From: Gigaspora rosea
Taxonomy: Eukaryota > Glomeromycota > Glomeromycetes > Diversisporales > Gigasporaceae
Direction: 5' to 3'
Assembly: GCA_003550325.1 (NCBI GenBank)
Contig: QKWP01000101.1
Coordinates: 318,216 to 382,215, forward strand
DNA length: 64,000 nt
The translations under genes were made by a program, and so were the position numbers. The notes beneath the pieces were generated by a model. That model was given only the letters and a program-made list of their open reading frames with translations. It was not told where the DNA came from and ran no database searches. This document shows, in pieces, positions 33,411-44,416 of this stretch (the stretch's first letter is position 1; the number at the start of each line of letters is the position of its first letter).

Positions 33411-34574
33411 TTTATCTTTTTTTTTTTTAAAAAAAAAAAACAAAAAGAGATTGCAAGGAAAAAAAAAAACGAAATCTTTATTTATATATATATTTTTTTT
33501 TTACCAATTTGCCTTTTGTACGATTTACATAATTCCGTATCACATTACTTAAGCAACACCAATCAGGGAATACTATTTTTGTAGAAAGGGAAACTCGGTG
33601 TATAAATTAGATTTACCTAATTTACCCCGGGTTTTTTAAATATATTCTAATAATAGTTTTTAGATAATAAATAGAGTTTGTTTGGCTAATCCTAATGCTA
33701 AAGTAACTTTTCAAAAATTTTTTTTTTTTCATTGATGAAAAACGTTGTGAACTATTGTATTACAAATCTTTTAAACATCTTTTAGCGGTAACGAATCTAA
33801 TGTGCTTTTAAAAAATTAAAAATAACGATAGGGTTTGTAAGCGAATTTAAATTTAACATATTTATTGGTTTATTCGAATTGGATCACTGGATGGAAATAT
33901 CTTTTTTTTTTTTTTTTGTTTCATAAAATTTGCAGTCCCGGCAAAGACATTTTCCTAGCAAAGGTCACAAAGAGTTTTTAAATTAGTAATTTTATTCGTA
34001 TAAGAAACTTCTGGATAACCCGTAAGTTCTATTAATTTGGTTATGGTTATTACTATCTGAGTGGACCGGATTAGCTACCATACCAGAAACAGCTTGATTG
34101 AATAATGCAAAAAGAGCATGAAATTCAACACTTTAAGAACTGTAAGTCAAATCAATTAATGATCGTACGTATCTTAGCTAATTCACTTACTGTTACTAGT
34201 TACACGATCAATGTATGTACGTAAGTATGTACGTAAGTATGTACATATTTACACACGTACAAAATGGAGGGCATTAATTTGTGCGCACGTATTGTACCTA
34301 CGTACTTCGTAGGTCGGTACGTACATATGTAACGTGCCTTTGACGTTTAAAAGATTTAAATTTACTGAATCACTTGACTTTTTATTATCAATATTAGATA
34401 TCTGCATAATATTATCATACAAAATCAAGGAATAGGAATAGAGTTCAGATTTAAAATATAAATATTGAAAGTTTAAAAGATATTTAGTTTCATCAAAAAA
34501 GATCTCGGTCTTTTTAGATCTACAACTTACTGGGCCTAGCCTCTGACAAATTTGATCGGCGTATCATATGAAAT
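33411..34574. other. Intergenic upstream of the fusion gene
   Basis: The first 90 bases upstream of the gene are A/T homopolymer-rich. Positions 34195-34335 are a TACGTAAGTATG / CGTACGTAC microsatellite. No gene. Confidence 0.45.
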
Positions 34575-34845
34575 TAAAGATTTTGGGTCAATTATCCTGA
34601 ACATCAAAATCCCGATAGTACTAAATCCCGATTTACTAAATCCAGAAAGAACAAAATAATCTTCCGAAAATTAAATCCTGAAAAAAAAACATACAAAAAA
34701 AATTCATAATTATAGATTATTAAATTTTAGGTTTTTTTTCAAGGTTTAGTTTCGGAAATTATCTTGTTTTTTTTTCGGGATTTAGTAAATCGGGATTTAG
34801 TACCTTCGGGATTTTGATGTTCAGGATATTGACACAAAATCGAAA
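34575..34845. mobile_element. Foldback with AAATCCCGA words
   Basis: TCCTGAACATCAAAATCCCG and TACTAAATCCCGATTTACTA at the left pair with TAGTAAATCGGGATTTAGTA and CGGGATTTTGATGTTCAGGA at the right. About 260 bp with an AT-rich loop. It has the same design as the hAT-type word-array elements, but no target duplication was found. Confidence 0.75.
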
Positions 34846-35116
34846 TTAAAAACGTGTGCAGCTAGTTTTCTATTCAATAACCATAAAACGTAATTGATAG
34901 ACTGGTGAAAATTCTCAGTTAATACTATAATATGTCATATGAGCTTTAACTTGGTTAATCATACTGTACATGATTTTCTTAAGTTGAGTCCGATAAATTA
35001 TAAAAAGACAAAAGTCTTGTTTTATTCTGGATTTATTTCATAACTAGATATGTGAACAATTGGGCCAATTTATTATAATATGGTGCTAGAAACCTATACT
35101 AGACAATAAAAATAGT

Positions 35117-35308
35117 ACACATTGGCTCTCAATATAACGAACCATCGATATAACAGATATTACTTAATACTGATAAATATAATGGAACCAAATTATTACT
35201 AATAAATTATTTTGATATATCATGATATCTGGATATTATGGAATTTTTGATATAACAGGGAAAAGGGTTGAGCCATGGCCTCCGTTATATCGAGAGCCAC
35301 TGTTGTAT
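35117..35308. mobile_element. TA-flanked MITE, TGGCTCTCRATATAACG family
   Basis: Left TTGGCTCTCAATATAACG; right CGTTATATCGAGAGCCACTG with TA beyond it. The inner words GATATAAC/GTTATATC continue the pairing. Typical of pogo/Tc1-mariner MITEs with TA targets. Confidence 0.75.
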
Positions 35309-35309
35309 A

Positions 35310-35730
35310 ACTTTAAAATGCATCAACTTTTTTACAAAAGCAATACTTTTTAAAAGCTACTTGGCAATTTTGTAGAGCATATTATTAAGAACAAAATTAC
35401 TGGTCTGATTTTTAAAATATTTACTTTTTATGAAAAGTTATAGCATTTTAAAGTTTAGTTAAACTTTTATGAAAAGTTATAACATTTTAAAGTTTTAGTT
35501 AAATTTGAATCATATAGTAATTATATATAAAATAATAGTAGTTTTTAAAATGCATCAACTTTTTATACAGAAGGTTTTCAAAAAAAAAAAATACTTGGCA
35601 AATTTATGAATTAATAATATTTATAAAATTACTAGTCAGTTTTTTTAAGAAACCTCCTGTACAAAAAGTTATATAATGATTTAAAATTTGAAACATGTCT
35701 AGTATAGGCATTTCAATATAATAATTATAA
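35310..35730. repeat. Two worn direct copies of an AT-rich unit
   Basis: TTTAAAATGCATCAACTTTT occurs at about 35321 and 35541. Each copy is followed by CTTGGCAA and AAAATTACTRGTC, then an ACTTTTTATGAAAAGTTAT or ACAAAAAGTTATA segment. Similar phrases occur inverted in the foldback at 41385-41745. Confidence 0.55.
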
Positions 35731-36017
35731 TAAATTCTTAAAGCAAAAAAAAAAATATTATATATATATTATAATAATTTTTAAATTATAAAATCCAATT
35801 ATATAATATTGATTTAAAAAAAAACTTCAGTATTAGTGTATTATCAAGCAACTTCCTCAATATGATTGAGATGGTGCTCAATTATTATAATGGATTGAAA
35901 TAATGATTGCAATCATTGCTTTAGCAGACTATCCTTGCTTTATTTACAAATATCATTATGTCTTCAGCAAATAGTAACAAAAAAAAAAAAAAGGCACTAT
36001 CTAACAAACAAATATAA
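35731..36017. other. AT-rich spacer
   Basis: No gene seen. Homopolymer A runs near 35745 and 35980. Confidence 0.35.
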
Positions 36018-36477
36018 TTTCTTCAGCAACACTTCAATAAACAAATATAATTTTGGCAGCACTTCAACGAATAAATATAACTTCAGCAACACCAAGTCCC
36101 TCAACTTTTCTTTTAAGGGCTTAACAAATATTTATACGTTGTTATAGCAACAATATTCCCAACTTTGAATTTGAACGAAACCAACGCAAATAATTATGAA
36201 TATTTGAAACTACAAAAATTTTTTAATAAAAAAAAAAAAAAAAAAAATTTCTTCAGCAACACTTCAATAAACAAATATAATTTTGGCAGCACTTCAACGA
36301 ATAAATATAACTTCAGCAACACCAAGTCCCTCAACTTTTCTTTTAAGGGCTTAACAAATATTTATACGTTGTTATAGCAACAATATTCCCAACTTTGAAT
36401 TTGAACGAAACCAACGCAAATAATTATGAATATTTGAAACTACAAAAATTTTTTAATAAAAAAAAAAACAAAAATAA
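36018..36477 (+). repeat. Perfect 230-bp tandem duplication ending in poly-A
   Basis: The sequence from 36018 recurs 230 bases later with no base difference I could find until the poly-A tails diverge. Each copy starts with three near-repeats of AACAAATATAATTTCTTCAG type and ends in TTTTTTAATAAAAAAAAA. Short frames (35935-36147, 36165-36377) translate it as repeated NKYNF motifs. I do not call them genes, since they arise from the repeat and share no known domain. Confidence 0.85.
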
Positions 36478-36939
36478 AATAAAATAAAGTGAAATTGCTA
36501 TATTTAATATAAAAGAAGATAATAAATAATGGCAAGTTTTGCTCTTTGGGTTTCCTGATTTTTTTATATGCAATAAGGGTTTCTATATAAAAAAGCAATA
36601 CAATAATTTTTTGACGATTACAATTTTGCTGAAGTTACATGACATAAAACGAAGAAAACAACAATTTCTTTTTAATACTCCATTAATAAGCAACTTCAGC
36701 GTTAGCTCTATGAAAAAAAGTAATGGTCTGCACCTCCAGATTTTTTTGTATGAACTGGTAGTGGTTTAATTATTTATCAGGAGTCTCTTGATTACATTTT
36801 CCTAACTCACGAAACCAATTTTTTGATTTAATAATTTAATTACTTTAGCATTAAGTCGTTCATTAGGTTCTGAATCTGTGCACTTTTAACAAATTCAATG
36901 TAACAATCATGAGGTCCTTTTAGCAAATCCAATTGACAT
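36478..36939. other. Spacer, nothing recognised
   Basis: AT-rich; a 76-codon frame at 36539-36769 does not look coding. Confidence 0.35.
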
Positions 36940-37412
36940 TTAAATCACCGACAATTAAATCGTCGACATGTTTATTTCACCGGCACTTATAGCTGATTTC
37001 ATAAATCTTGACACTTTGAAAAATTGGAGATGACCGAATCGATAAGTTGCTTACGTCAGCGGCATCAAAAAATTATCGATTCGGTCATCACCGGTTTTTC
37101 AGTGTCCCAGAATTCATGAAAATAAACAGTAATTCACCAACAATTACTTCATCGCCAAGCTTAATTCGTGTAATATCTTGGCGATAATCGCATCATATTA
37201 TTAACCAAGTAAGGTTAAGGTTAGTATTGGGGGTTAGATGATAGTATATTTTAGGCTGATTTGCAGTGAATTAAATTTGTCGGTGAATTAATTGCCGGTG
37301 AATTATCATAAGTGTCGATAAAATAAACGTGTGAACATGCAGGTGAATTAATTATCGGTGATCTAAATGTCTGTAAAATAAACATGTCGGTGAATTGATT
37401 GTCTGTGACGTG
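36940..37412. mobile_element. Foldback with CACCGACA words, second member
   Basis: The left arm holds TCACCGACAATTAAATCGTC and GACATGTTTATTTCACCGGC. The right arm holds AAATAAACATGTCGGTGAAT and GGTGAATTAATTATCGGTGA. The word matches the 11081-11398 element. No clear 8-bp flank repeats. Confidence 0.7.
36985..37135. mobile_element. Nested MITE, TTTCATRAATTCTGGGACA family, second copy
   Basis: Left TTTCATAAATCTTGACACTT then GATGACCGAATCGATAA; right TTATCGATTCGGTCATCACC then AGTGTCCCAGAATTCATGAA. It is related to 15683-15851 and, like that copy, sits inside a word-array element. Confidence 0.7.
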
Positions 37413-37459
37413 TGAAGTGACACAGATCCGACAAATTTAGGTCGCAAACCTTGATTACA

Positions 37460-38850
37460 AAATCAATATAACGAAATTCCGTCAAAAGCTCTTAAACCAG
37501 TGGCATTCCTTCATGATGATACCAAAACTATAAATATCAGATTCTTTGTATATATTTTTTCTTTCAAAATTTCTAAAATTTCTAGAGCAATGTAATGTAC
37601 ATAAACTTTAACTTTGTTTGTATCACTAAGTATTGAAAGACTAAGTCAGCAATGTATGCATTATAAAGCTTATAAAGCGCATTTTGTAAAACATTACCAT
37701 TATACAAATCCGATTAACAAGATCTTGAGAATCAATCAATTGAAGATCGGAAATAACAAATTAATTTATTTTTCCATGCCAATCGTGATACTTTTAGAGA
37801 GATTATTGTGTAAAGTGCTTATAATTGCATAATAATCTAAAACAATAATATAATCTTTGTTTCAGATTATCCTGAAGTATCTTAAAAACATAGAATTTTG
37901 CCGATTCGCAATAAGCTAGTAACTACGTATAATAAAACATATTATTAGTTAAAGAATAATATGAGTCACCAAGAAAAAACCCTGCAAATCTTATAAGATT
38001 TGCAGGTTTTCTTTTGGTGGTACTCATATTAGATTGACTTATTAGATTACTTCATTTATAAAACCTTTGTGATTATTGGCCAAAATCAAATTCCTACTCA
38101 GCATGCAAACCCATCTTTTCCCATTTCTTCAACATCTTTGAATTCACTGTAAAAAAATGCATGTTTTTTTTTTATTTGTTTTTAATTACATTCCACCCAT
38201 AGGAATCGCCAAACTCAGTAGATTTTATGTAATATCCGAATGCCTTATTTTTAATTTTTTTAATACTGATTCCATTTTTCATACAATATCCAGTTTTATA
38301 ATAGTATCTGAATGCCTTGCTTTCATCTTTTTCAACTCCAATTTCATTTTTATAACAATATCCAACTTTATTCATTCCTTAAGCGTTACCTGTCTCCGCA
38401 CTTTATAATGAATTAGAATGTTTTGTTTCATCTTTTTAACATAGATTCTATTTTCATAATAATATCCAACTTTATAAAGTCATCCATTTTTTGCAGCTTT
38501 ATAATAGCATTCGAATGCTTTTTATTCATCTTTTATGGCTACTCATTACTTTAGTTCACCCTTCTTTCAACTTTACAAATATAATATCCCAACTCTATAT
38601 ATGCATCTTTAATATAGTTTCATCTTAATATGCAACTTTAAATAGTATTCTAGTTTCTTTTACAATCTCTGCAATTTTAAAATAGTATTCGAGTATCTTA
38701 TCATCTTCAATTCCATTTCCATAATAATCTGTAACTTTATAATAGTATTTGAATGCTTTATCCTCATCTTTTTCATCAACACCTGTTCATTTTTTCACAA
38801 TCATATCCAACTTTATGCATTGCTTCAACGTCCTCCCCTTTGCAGCTTAT
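37460..38850 (-). pseudogene. Decayed Sel1-then-kinase gene, sibling of the 30858-33410 gene
   Basis: On the minus strand, 38850-38165 carries worn Sel1 units (VGYCYKNEIGVEKDESKAF, IKNKAFGYYIKSTEFG) broken by stops and shifts. Further on, about 37900-37460 carries kinase pieces in several frames: DYIIVLDYYA (NYILVLEYA in the live gene), LIDSQDLVNR (IHSQELVHR), IADLVLSI (IADLGLSI) and LIFIVLVSS where the live gene has SDIYSFGII. The order Sel1 then kinase matches the live gene 4 kb away, so this is an old duplicate. Many lesions are spread over all parts, and no long frame remains. A hairpin (37959-38030) lies between the two parts. Confidence 0.75.
37959..38030. repeat. 72-bp perfect-looking hairpin
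   Basis: AATATGAGTCACCAAGAAAA then ACCCTGCAAATCTT pairs with AAGATTTGCAGG then TTTTCTTTTGGTGG and ACTCATATT. The loop is essentially absent. It lies between the Sel1 and kinase parts of the relic. It could be a tiny MITE; its arms are too well kept to be old. Confidence 0.7.
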
Positions 38851-38852
38851 GA

Positions 38853-39200
38853 TAAGGCCACGCAAAGTTAATTTTTCGTTTTGCATAACATGGTGTTCCA
38901 AAATTTCAGTCGGTGGGTCAGGTTTTTTTTTATTTTTTAATCTACTGAAAATTAATAAGCTCATGTTCACATATAAGGTCACGAAAGTTAATTTTCAGTT
39001 TGGAATCAGAGAATTTTGGATTTTTGTTTCGAATCTATCGGGCAATTCCGGAAAATTAAGGTCACCTTCGGGCGACACCGGAGAAAATCAAATAACAAAA
39101 ACGGAATAATTGGCACAATTGGAATTTAAAAAAAAAAAAATTTAAAAAAAAAATTGGGTCGGCCCGTTATACAAAACGAAAAATTAACTTTGCGTGGCCT
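38853..39200. mobile_element. MITE with AGGCCACGCAAAGTTAA termini, inserted in the Sel1 relic
   Basis: AGGCCACGCAAAGTTAATTT then TTCGTTTTG at the left pairs with CAAAACGAAAAATTAACTTT then GCGTGGCCT at the right. On either side are pieces of one Sel1 codon context (GCAGCTTATGATA before, TCGAATGCC after). The interior is less AT-rich with paired CGGGCAATTCCGG phrases. The 180-codon forward frame starting at 39154 begins inside this element at TTG and is not called. Confidence 0.75.
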
Positions 39201-39795
39201 CGAATGCCATGTTTTTTTAAACTTTTCGTTTATGCTGTTCATGATAATAATTAGAAAAAGAACCAATTCTGATCTTACGCAAGTACTATTGTCGGAAGCA
39301 ATTTGGCGGCGACTCGAATTACTAATCACACCAAGAACAAACCACACTATACGATATACCCAGTGGTTCTGTTTGGCAAAGCTAAGGCGTATCGGGCAGA
39401 CAATGGCAGTTTTTACTCAGACAAACCAATATAGGTTTATCTTTATTATAGGTCAAGTCACACAATGCTACTACTTCTCCTACATGAAGGTCAAAGCTAA
39501 GCTTATTTATAACAAATTACATACTGAGGAGGGGGGAGTGCAATATGGAACTTTTCATCTAAACCCATCATCACTCAACATCACAATCGATTTCCACTTT
39601 TGGCTTCAATGCCTTTTACGTACCCTCATGCAATTCATATCAGCCACAATTGCACGACCACAAATCCAACCAGTTTATGCTTACATAATCTGGTAATTTG
39701 TTTTCTATAAATATCGATCGTTAAAACTTGGGCACGTGCTATGATGTCATGAATTAAATCAAATCGGGATCGGATTATCATTTAATCAGATCAGG
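39201..39795. other. Unrecognised, moderately balanced sequence
   Basis: Composition is closer to coding than in the neighbours and a frame stays open to 39696, but no domain or start is visible. It may be part of a repetitive element next to the LTR-like stretch. Confidence 0.35.
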
Positions 39796-39799
39796 TTAC

Positions 39800-40545
39800 A
39801 GAGGGAGGTAAACCGGGATCGTCACAATTAGGACGAATTTGGGGTAATTTGTTTACGTTTAGTTAACAATGATGAGATACAATATGATAATTAAGAAGAA
39901 TAACGATAGTGCATAAAACAATAAATCAATGTATGGGTCAAATAATTGTGATTAAAAATTCGATTCTTTTATAATCCAATAATCCAAGACATCGAAGTCA
40001 GAGAAATTTTATTAAGAGGACGAAAAAATAAGATGCCCTTTTTATTACATTTATTTCTGCTTTCAGAACTGATATTTTTCAACCAGAACTTATTCTTTTG
40101 AATCAGAACTGATTCTTTTGCATCAGAACTGATTCTTTTGCATCAGAACTGATTCTTTTGGATCAGAACTGATCCCTAAGCCATAATAGCTCTGACCCTT
40201 TTGGATGGCTTTCTACACTTACAATGGGCTTAGACATTTTTCAGTTACCTGTTCTGGACCTCTACCCATAAATCTATTTTTAGCCCAAAATAAATAAATA
40301 AATAACATAATAGAAAAAAATAATAGAATAAATAAAAATGGGCATGATATCCAAAGACCGAGTCTGATACCCAAGCTCTAACATTCACCCTGAGCCACCT
40401 TTTTTCTCTACGCTCCGTCACCCTGATGATACACCTCCTTATTTACATGAGCTTCAGCAAGTTTAATTAAATATTCAACTTCTGCATCACAGCTCCTTTT
40501 TGTTTCTTCCAGTAATGAAGCAAAATCGCCCAGGTTCATCTATCC
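39800..40545 (-). mobile_element. Remains of an LTR retrotransposon end (fossil)
   Basis: On the minus strand, a purine-rich tract lies just before a TGTTAGAGC start at 40383, the arrangement of a 3' LTR. About 130 bases upstream of it is a short frame with a coiled-coil look. The LTR-like part contains a 22-bp tandem array (AGAACTGATTCTTTTGCATC) at 40075-40170. The far end is not defined. Broken, with only this end present; age not estimated. Confidence 0.35.
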
Positions 40546-41384
40546 TAAAATATTTTCCAATATATTAAAGCGAATTTAGCATATTATTATGGGTACATCA
40601 AATCTGGTACAAGATTCAGCATACATACTTATATTTATATTGGATGAATCGCTATCTCAATTTACTCTGGGCATAAACATTCTAATTAAACATAGCCATC
40701 CTCTCTCCCAGAAGATAATGGTATTCGAGTATTTTACTTTAATCTAAGCAACAGAATTGGGTTTAATGTAAAGGTAATCTATTTGCTGGGCCAAACTTCT
40801 TTTTTAGGTTTCTCGATCTCTATAGCAAAGTTCCCACTCTTAGTAGGTCTTTTTAAAAAAGGGAATCTGAAGTTCCTCCTCCAAGATCTTTTTAAAATCT
40901 GGATTAAATTTTACCAGTTCACCTTGAACATCTATTGTAAGAACTCTATCGTAATATCAGTAATATAAGTCATAGCTACTAGGGTTTTTATAAGACGTCT
41001 TTGCACATGGAGTATGTTTTTTAATAAGGGGCAACTAATTGAAAAGATTCCATATTTGAAGGAAAGAAAGGTCAATTTTTGGCAGTATTTATAAGTTTGT
41101 GGTTTGTTTTTCAATGGGCTTGTTATACTCTTTAACCAATTTTCATGCACTGTGTCTTAAAACCTTTTTAATCCTCTTTGACTTTTTGTCATTTTTTCCT
41201 TTTATGGTTTGTATAAATTTGTTTTTTACAAAAAACTTTGATTTAATTTTTTTTTTGTTAGTAAAATGTTTAAAAAATGAATTCTATATTTTATCATCAT
41301 TATAAAATTTGTGCCAAACAATTTTACTTAAGAGTCCAAATAGATTCTTTTAGAAATAAAAGTTTATATGGTGCTGGAAGTCTA
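40546..41384. other. Intergenic, nothing recognised
   Basis: AT-rich. Three short frames overlap here on both strands without domain content. Confidence 0.4.
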
Positions 41385-41745
41385 TTCAACAGTTATACAA
41401 AGTATTCGATATTTAAATAGCCATAACTTTATCTAAGAGATTTTAAAAAAATCGGGCCAGTAACTTGTAGAGCTATATTTTCCCTATATGTGTGTCAAAT
41501 ATCTTTTAAAATTTTATTATTATAAAGAGTTGATGCATTTTAAAAATTATATAATTTTAAATTTATACAGTATATAAAAATTCAATTTTCAAATTATATC
41601 AGTACTTTATAGTAATAAGATTTTGAAAGATATTTGGCACATATGTAAAGCCCATATAGCTCTACAAAGTTACTAGTAAGATTTTTTTAAAATCTTTTAG
41701 ATAAAAATTATAGCTATTTAAAAAATTGAAACACTATTGAGTATA
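41385..41745. mobile_element. Foldback with TTGTAGAGCTATAT arms
   Basis: Left arm TAGCCATAACTTTATCTAAG, then CCAGTAACTTGTAGAGCTAT and GTCAAATATCTTTTAAAAT. The right arm gives the complement, with AAAGATATTTGGCACATATG and ATAGCTCTACAAAGTTACTA. The core resembles other foldbacks in the window. Confidence 0.65.
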
Positions 41746-41761
41746 GATTTCTAGCATTATA

Positions 41762-41913
41762 CAGTCAACTTTTTCTACACCAAACCCTTGAGTCTGGCCA
41801 AAAAAAAAGTTTGCTATAAAAATTACTATGTTTTCTTAAGAAATCATAGCTTTTTTATACCAAACTATTAAGAAAATTTAAAATTTTGAGTTCATTATAT
41901 CCAAAGTTGACTG
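41762..41913. mobile_element. 152-bp TA-flanked MITE (CAGTCAACTTT)
   Basis: CAGTCAACTTTTTCTACACC at the left pairs with CCAAAGTTGACTG at the right, each bordered by TA. The inner GTTTGGTATAAAAAAGC-type segments continue the pairing. Tc1/mariner-type. Confidence 0.75.
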
Positions 41914-41981
41914 TATAAAAAATCTGTTATTAGTATATAAAAAATTTATTTTTTACTAAAAAAATCAGGTTTGAGCCACTA

Positions 41982-42470
41982 AGGGGGCATCCATAAATAA
42001 CGTTATATACCCCTCTCTACTATATAAAAAATTTTTTCAGAATCCGTATGTTTATATCATATATAAAATTTTACAAAAACTTGAATATATTGTGACAATT
42101 TAGGTACCATTCAATTCGTCTCAGTGAGACGAATCCAATGATATCAAATTATTTCATTTGGATTACTGGATCAAAAGTTATTCACAAAAAACTATTGATT
42201 TTATAGTAATTTTATAAGAAGCATAATAATCAATAGTATTTGGCCAATAACTTTTGATCCAGTGATCCAAATGAAATGAAATTGGTACCATTTGACTCTT
42301 TTCACCAAGACGAATCGAATGGCACCAAAATCATTAAATTTGGACTACTGGTCAATTTTTAAACAATTTTTCTAAAAAAATTACATTATTTTTTTGACTC
42401 CTTACTTATTGAGAAAAACGTTATTGTTCGTCCAACCCCCTCTTGTATAACATTATTTATGGATGAAACT
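41982..42470. mobile_element. MITE with GGGGGCATCCATAAATAACG termini and nested core
   Basis: GGGGGCATCCATAAATAACG then TTATATACCCC pairs with CAACCCCCTCTTGTATAACA then TTATTTATGGATGAAAC. Positions 42107-42325 form a second palindrome: GGTACCATTCAATTCGTCTC, CATTTGGATTACTGGATCAA, AAGTTATT and their complements. This is the clearest copy of the core motif shared by other foldbacks. Confidence 0.8.
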
Positions 42471-42514
42471 TAAAATTTTATACATTTTTAACAAAACTAT
42501 AATTTTAAATTGGA

Positions 42515-42765
42515 TTTTAATTTATAGTGCTATAGCACGTAGTGCTAAACATTTTAATCAATTAGAATTTAAGATCAGGTGTAATGTGTAGGTCAGGTTT
42601 GTGTAACAAAAATAAAGACTTTTTAAAAATTAATTATATCTTTAAATTTTATCTAAAAAACTATCTTTTGGACTTTAAAAAAAAATTTCTTGCTAAATTT
42701 TACTATAAGCACTATCTAACTCTAATTTATTAGCTTTACTTTACTCTAAGGCCATATAAAATTTA
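42515..42765. mobile_element. Worn copy of the 53358-53690 MITE
   Basis: ATCAGGTGTAATGTGTAGGT, TTTTACTATAAGCACTATC and TAACTCTAATTTATTAGC follow the order of phrases in the 53-kb copy. The terminal repeats are largely lost. Confidence 0.45.
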
Positions 42766-43315
42766 TTATTTGTTTCTCATATCATCAAAAAAAATTTTAA
42801 CCCAGCAACCCGAAATTTTATTTTTAAAATTTTGAAATTTTTTAAATTAAAAAATTAAAATTATAGTTTTTAAAGACTATGACCCGGCAATATATAAAAA
42901 AAAAAACTGCTTGATATATAATTATCGAGACAGTTCTTGTCTCAAATCAGGTCAGATCAATCATGTGATATGCCTGATCACAGTTGCATTGTTTTAATCG
43001 TCATAGTTGAACAAGGTAATTTCGTAAGGAATGATGTAATGGGAAAATTATAGTGTAGTTGGGTAATTAAAAACAAAAATTTTGTTGTATTACTATCACG
43101 CGCTATAATGCAAATCAAAATTCACACGCCCAACTAAATGCATACAGGAAGTTTTTTATGCGCTTGTACAAACAATGAGTATTGCAAATTTGGTATATTT
43201 GGGTTTATATCCGAATTTAAATCAAGGCAAAAGGAATCAACTATTGATCAATTAAAAATTATAGTGCTTTAATGCATCTCTTAAAATAAAATTTTAAAGA
43301 ATCTTTTAGAGTTAC
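42766..43315. other. Intergenic, nothing recognised
   Basis: AT-rich, no gene. Confidence 0.4.
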
Positions 43316-43540
43316 TTAATAATTATATTGCAATATTTTTTTCTCGAGCAAAAGAAACTTGATCTTCTGTTCAATTGGACGTAAAAATTTGTGTATACAT
43401 ATATTTGACAGCTTCAGTTCGATTGCCTCTGAGTGGTTTTGTAATACACATTTGAATTTTTGTGTTTGCAAATCAACTCCACAGTGTAAACACTTTCGAC
43501 AACTAAAGCAAGACCCTCTTTTGTATATAAGTTTTGGCAT
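43316..43540 (-). pseudogene. Cysteine-rich N-terminal fragment
   Basis: A 74-residue frame from a real ATG. Residues 10-31 read SCFSCRKCLHCGVDL then QTQKFKC, with Cys pairs spaced C-x2-C-x2-C-x2-C, which look metal-binding. After about residue 32 the sequence loses order and becomes Lys/Leu-rich. This suggests only the first part of a larger zinc-binding protein remains. I recall proteins with a CFSCRKCLHCG start in Rhizophagus but cannot name the family. A real short protein is possible. Confidence 0.35.
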
Positions 43541-44416
43541 CCGCCATCAATATTAATACGATTATAAAAACAAAATAATATACATTGAAATAATTTGTTA
43601 TATGCGATAATAATAATGATTAGACAAGGGTATCACGCACTTATCGGTGCTTAATTGCTACATGGTTAATAATATAAAAATTACAACAGACGTCAATAAT
43701 TATCTAATCTAAAATATGGGTTGATTAAGCATCTCATACTGATAAGTGCATAATAACTGTAATAAAAAATTAATTATTAAATTTCTGATTTTCCAATTCT
43801 CTATATAGGTATATGTTATAAAAATTACCTGTTCACATCTTTTTGAAAACAGCCATAAATGGTTTAATTGGTTACCTGCACATTATGATATTTTATATCA
43901 TTCAAAATTTATAATAGTATAGTTACTACAATATTCTAGAAATCTGTAATATTTTTGATCGTCTACATGATTGGGGATATATAGCCAGTTTGTTAATACT
44001 CGTGTAAATATACTATGATTACATTATCATAATGGTTTGTCATAGATTATTATAATACTACATTTTTGAGACTTTCTTAAAATAAATTAATAAAAAAACA
44101 TTATTCCTACCAAACTAGAATTTCATATGATCATACTTATTTTGAAATGGCCTCAAGTCAGCAATAAAATATATTAATTTTCAAAAACGATCTGTAGTAT
44201 CTTACTTAGTACGTTCCTCGCGCTGTAACTCAAAATTCGTCATGGTGCATTGATGAATCTGATTGGTTAATATTTTGCTGCGCCTCAAAATTTAAATTTT
44301 CACCCCCAGGCTTTATGACCCAGCCGGGTTATGAGAAACAAAAAAAAATTTTTGCATGGCCTAATATTAAAGAAATTTTATTTGTTTTGTTAAAGTAATT
44401 TGATTTACTTGTTATA
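43541..44416. other. Intergenic, nothing recognised
   Basis: AT-rich. The phrase GCATGGCCTAATATTAAAG near 44355 recalls the end of the AGGCCACGC MITE family but has no partner. Confidence 0.4.

Noticed and set aside
35935-36377. Two identical frames encoding NKYNF repeats
   Set aside because: Produced by the perfect 230-bp duplication and short internal repeats; nothing else supports a gene.
39154-39696. 180-codon forward frame
   Set aside because: Begins inside the arm of a MITE at TTG; no recognisable domain. The region is listed as unrecognised.
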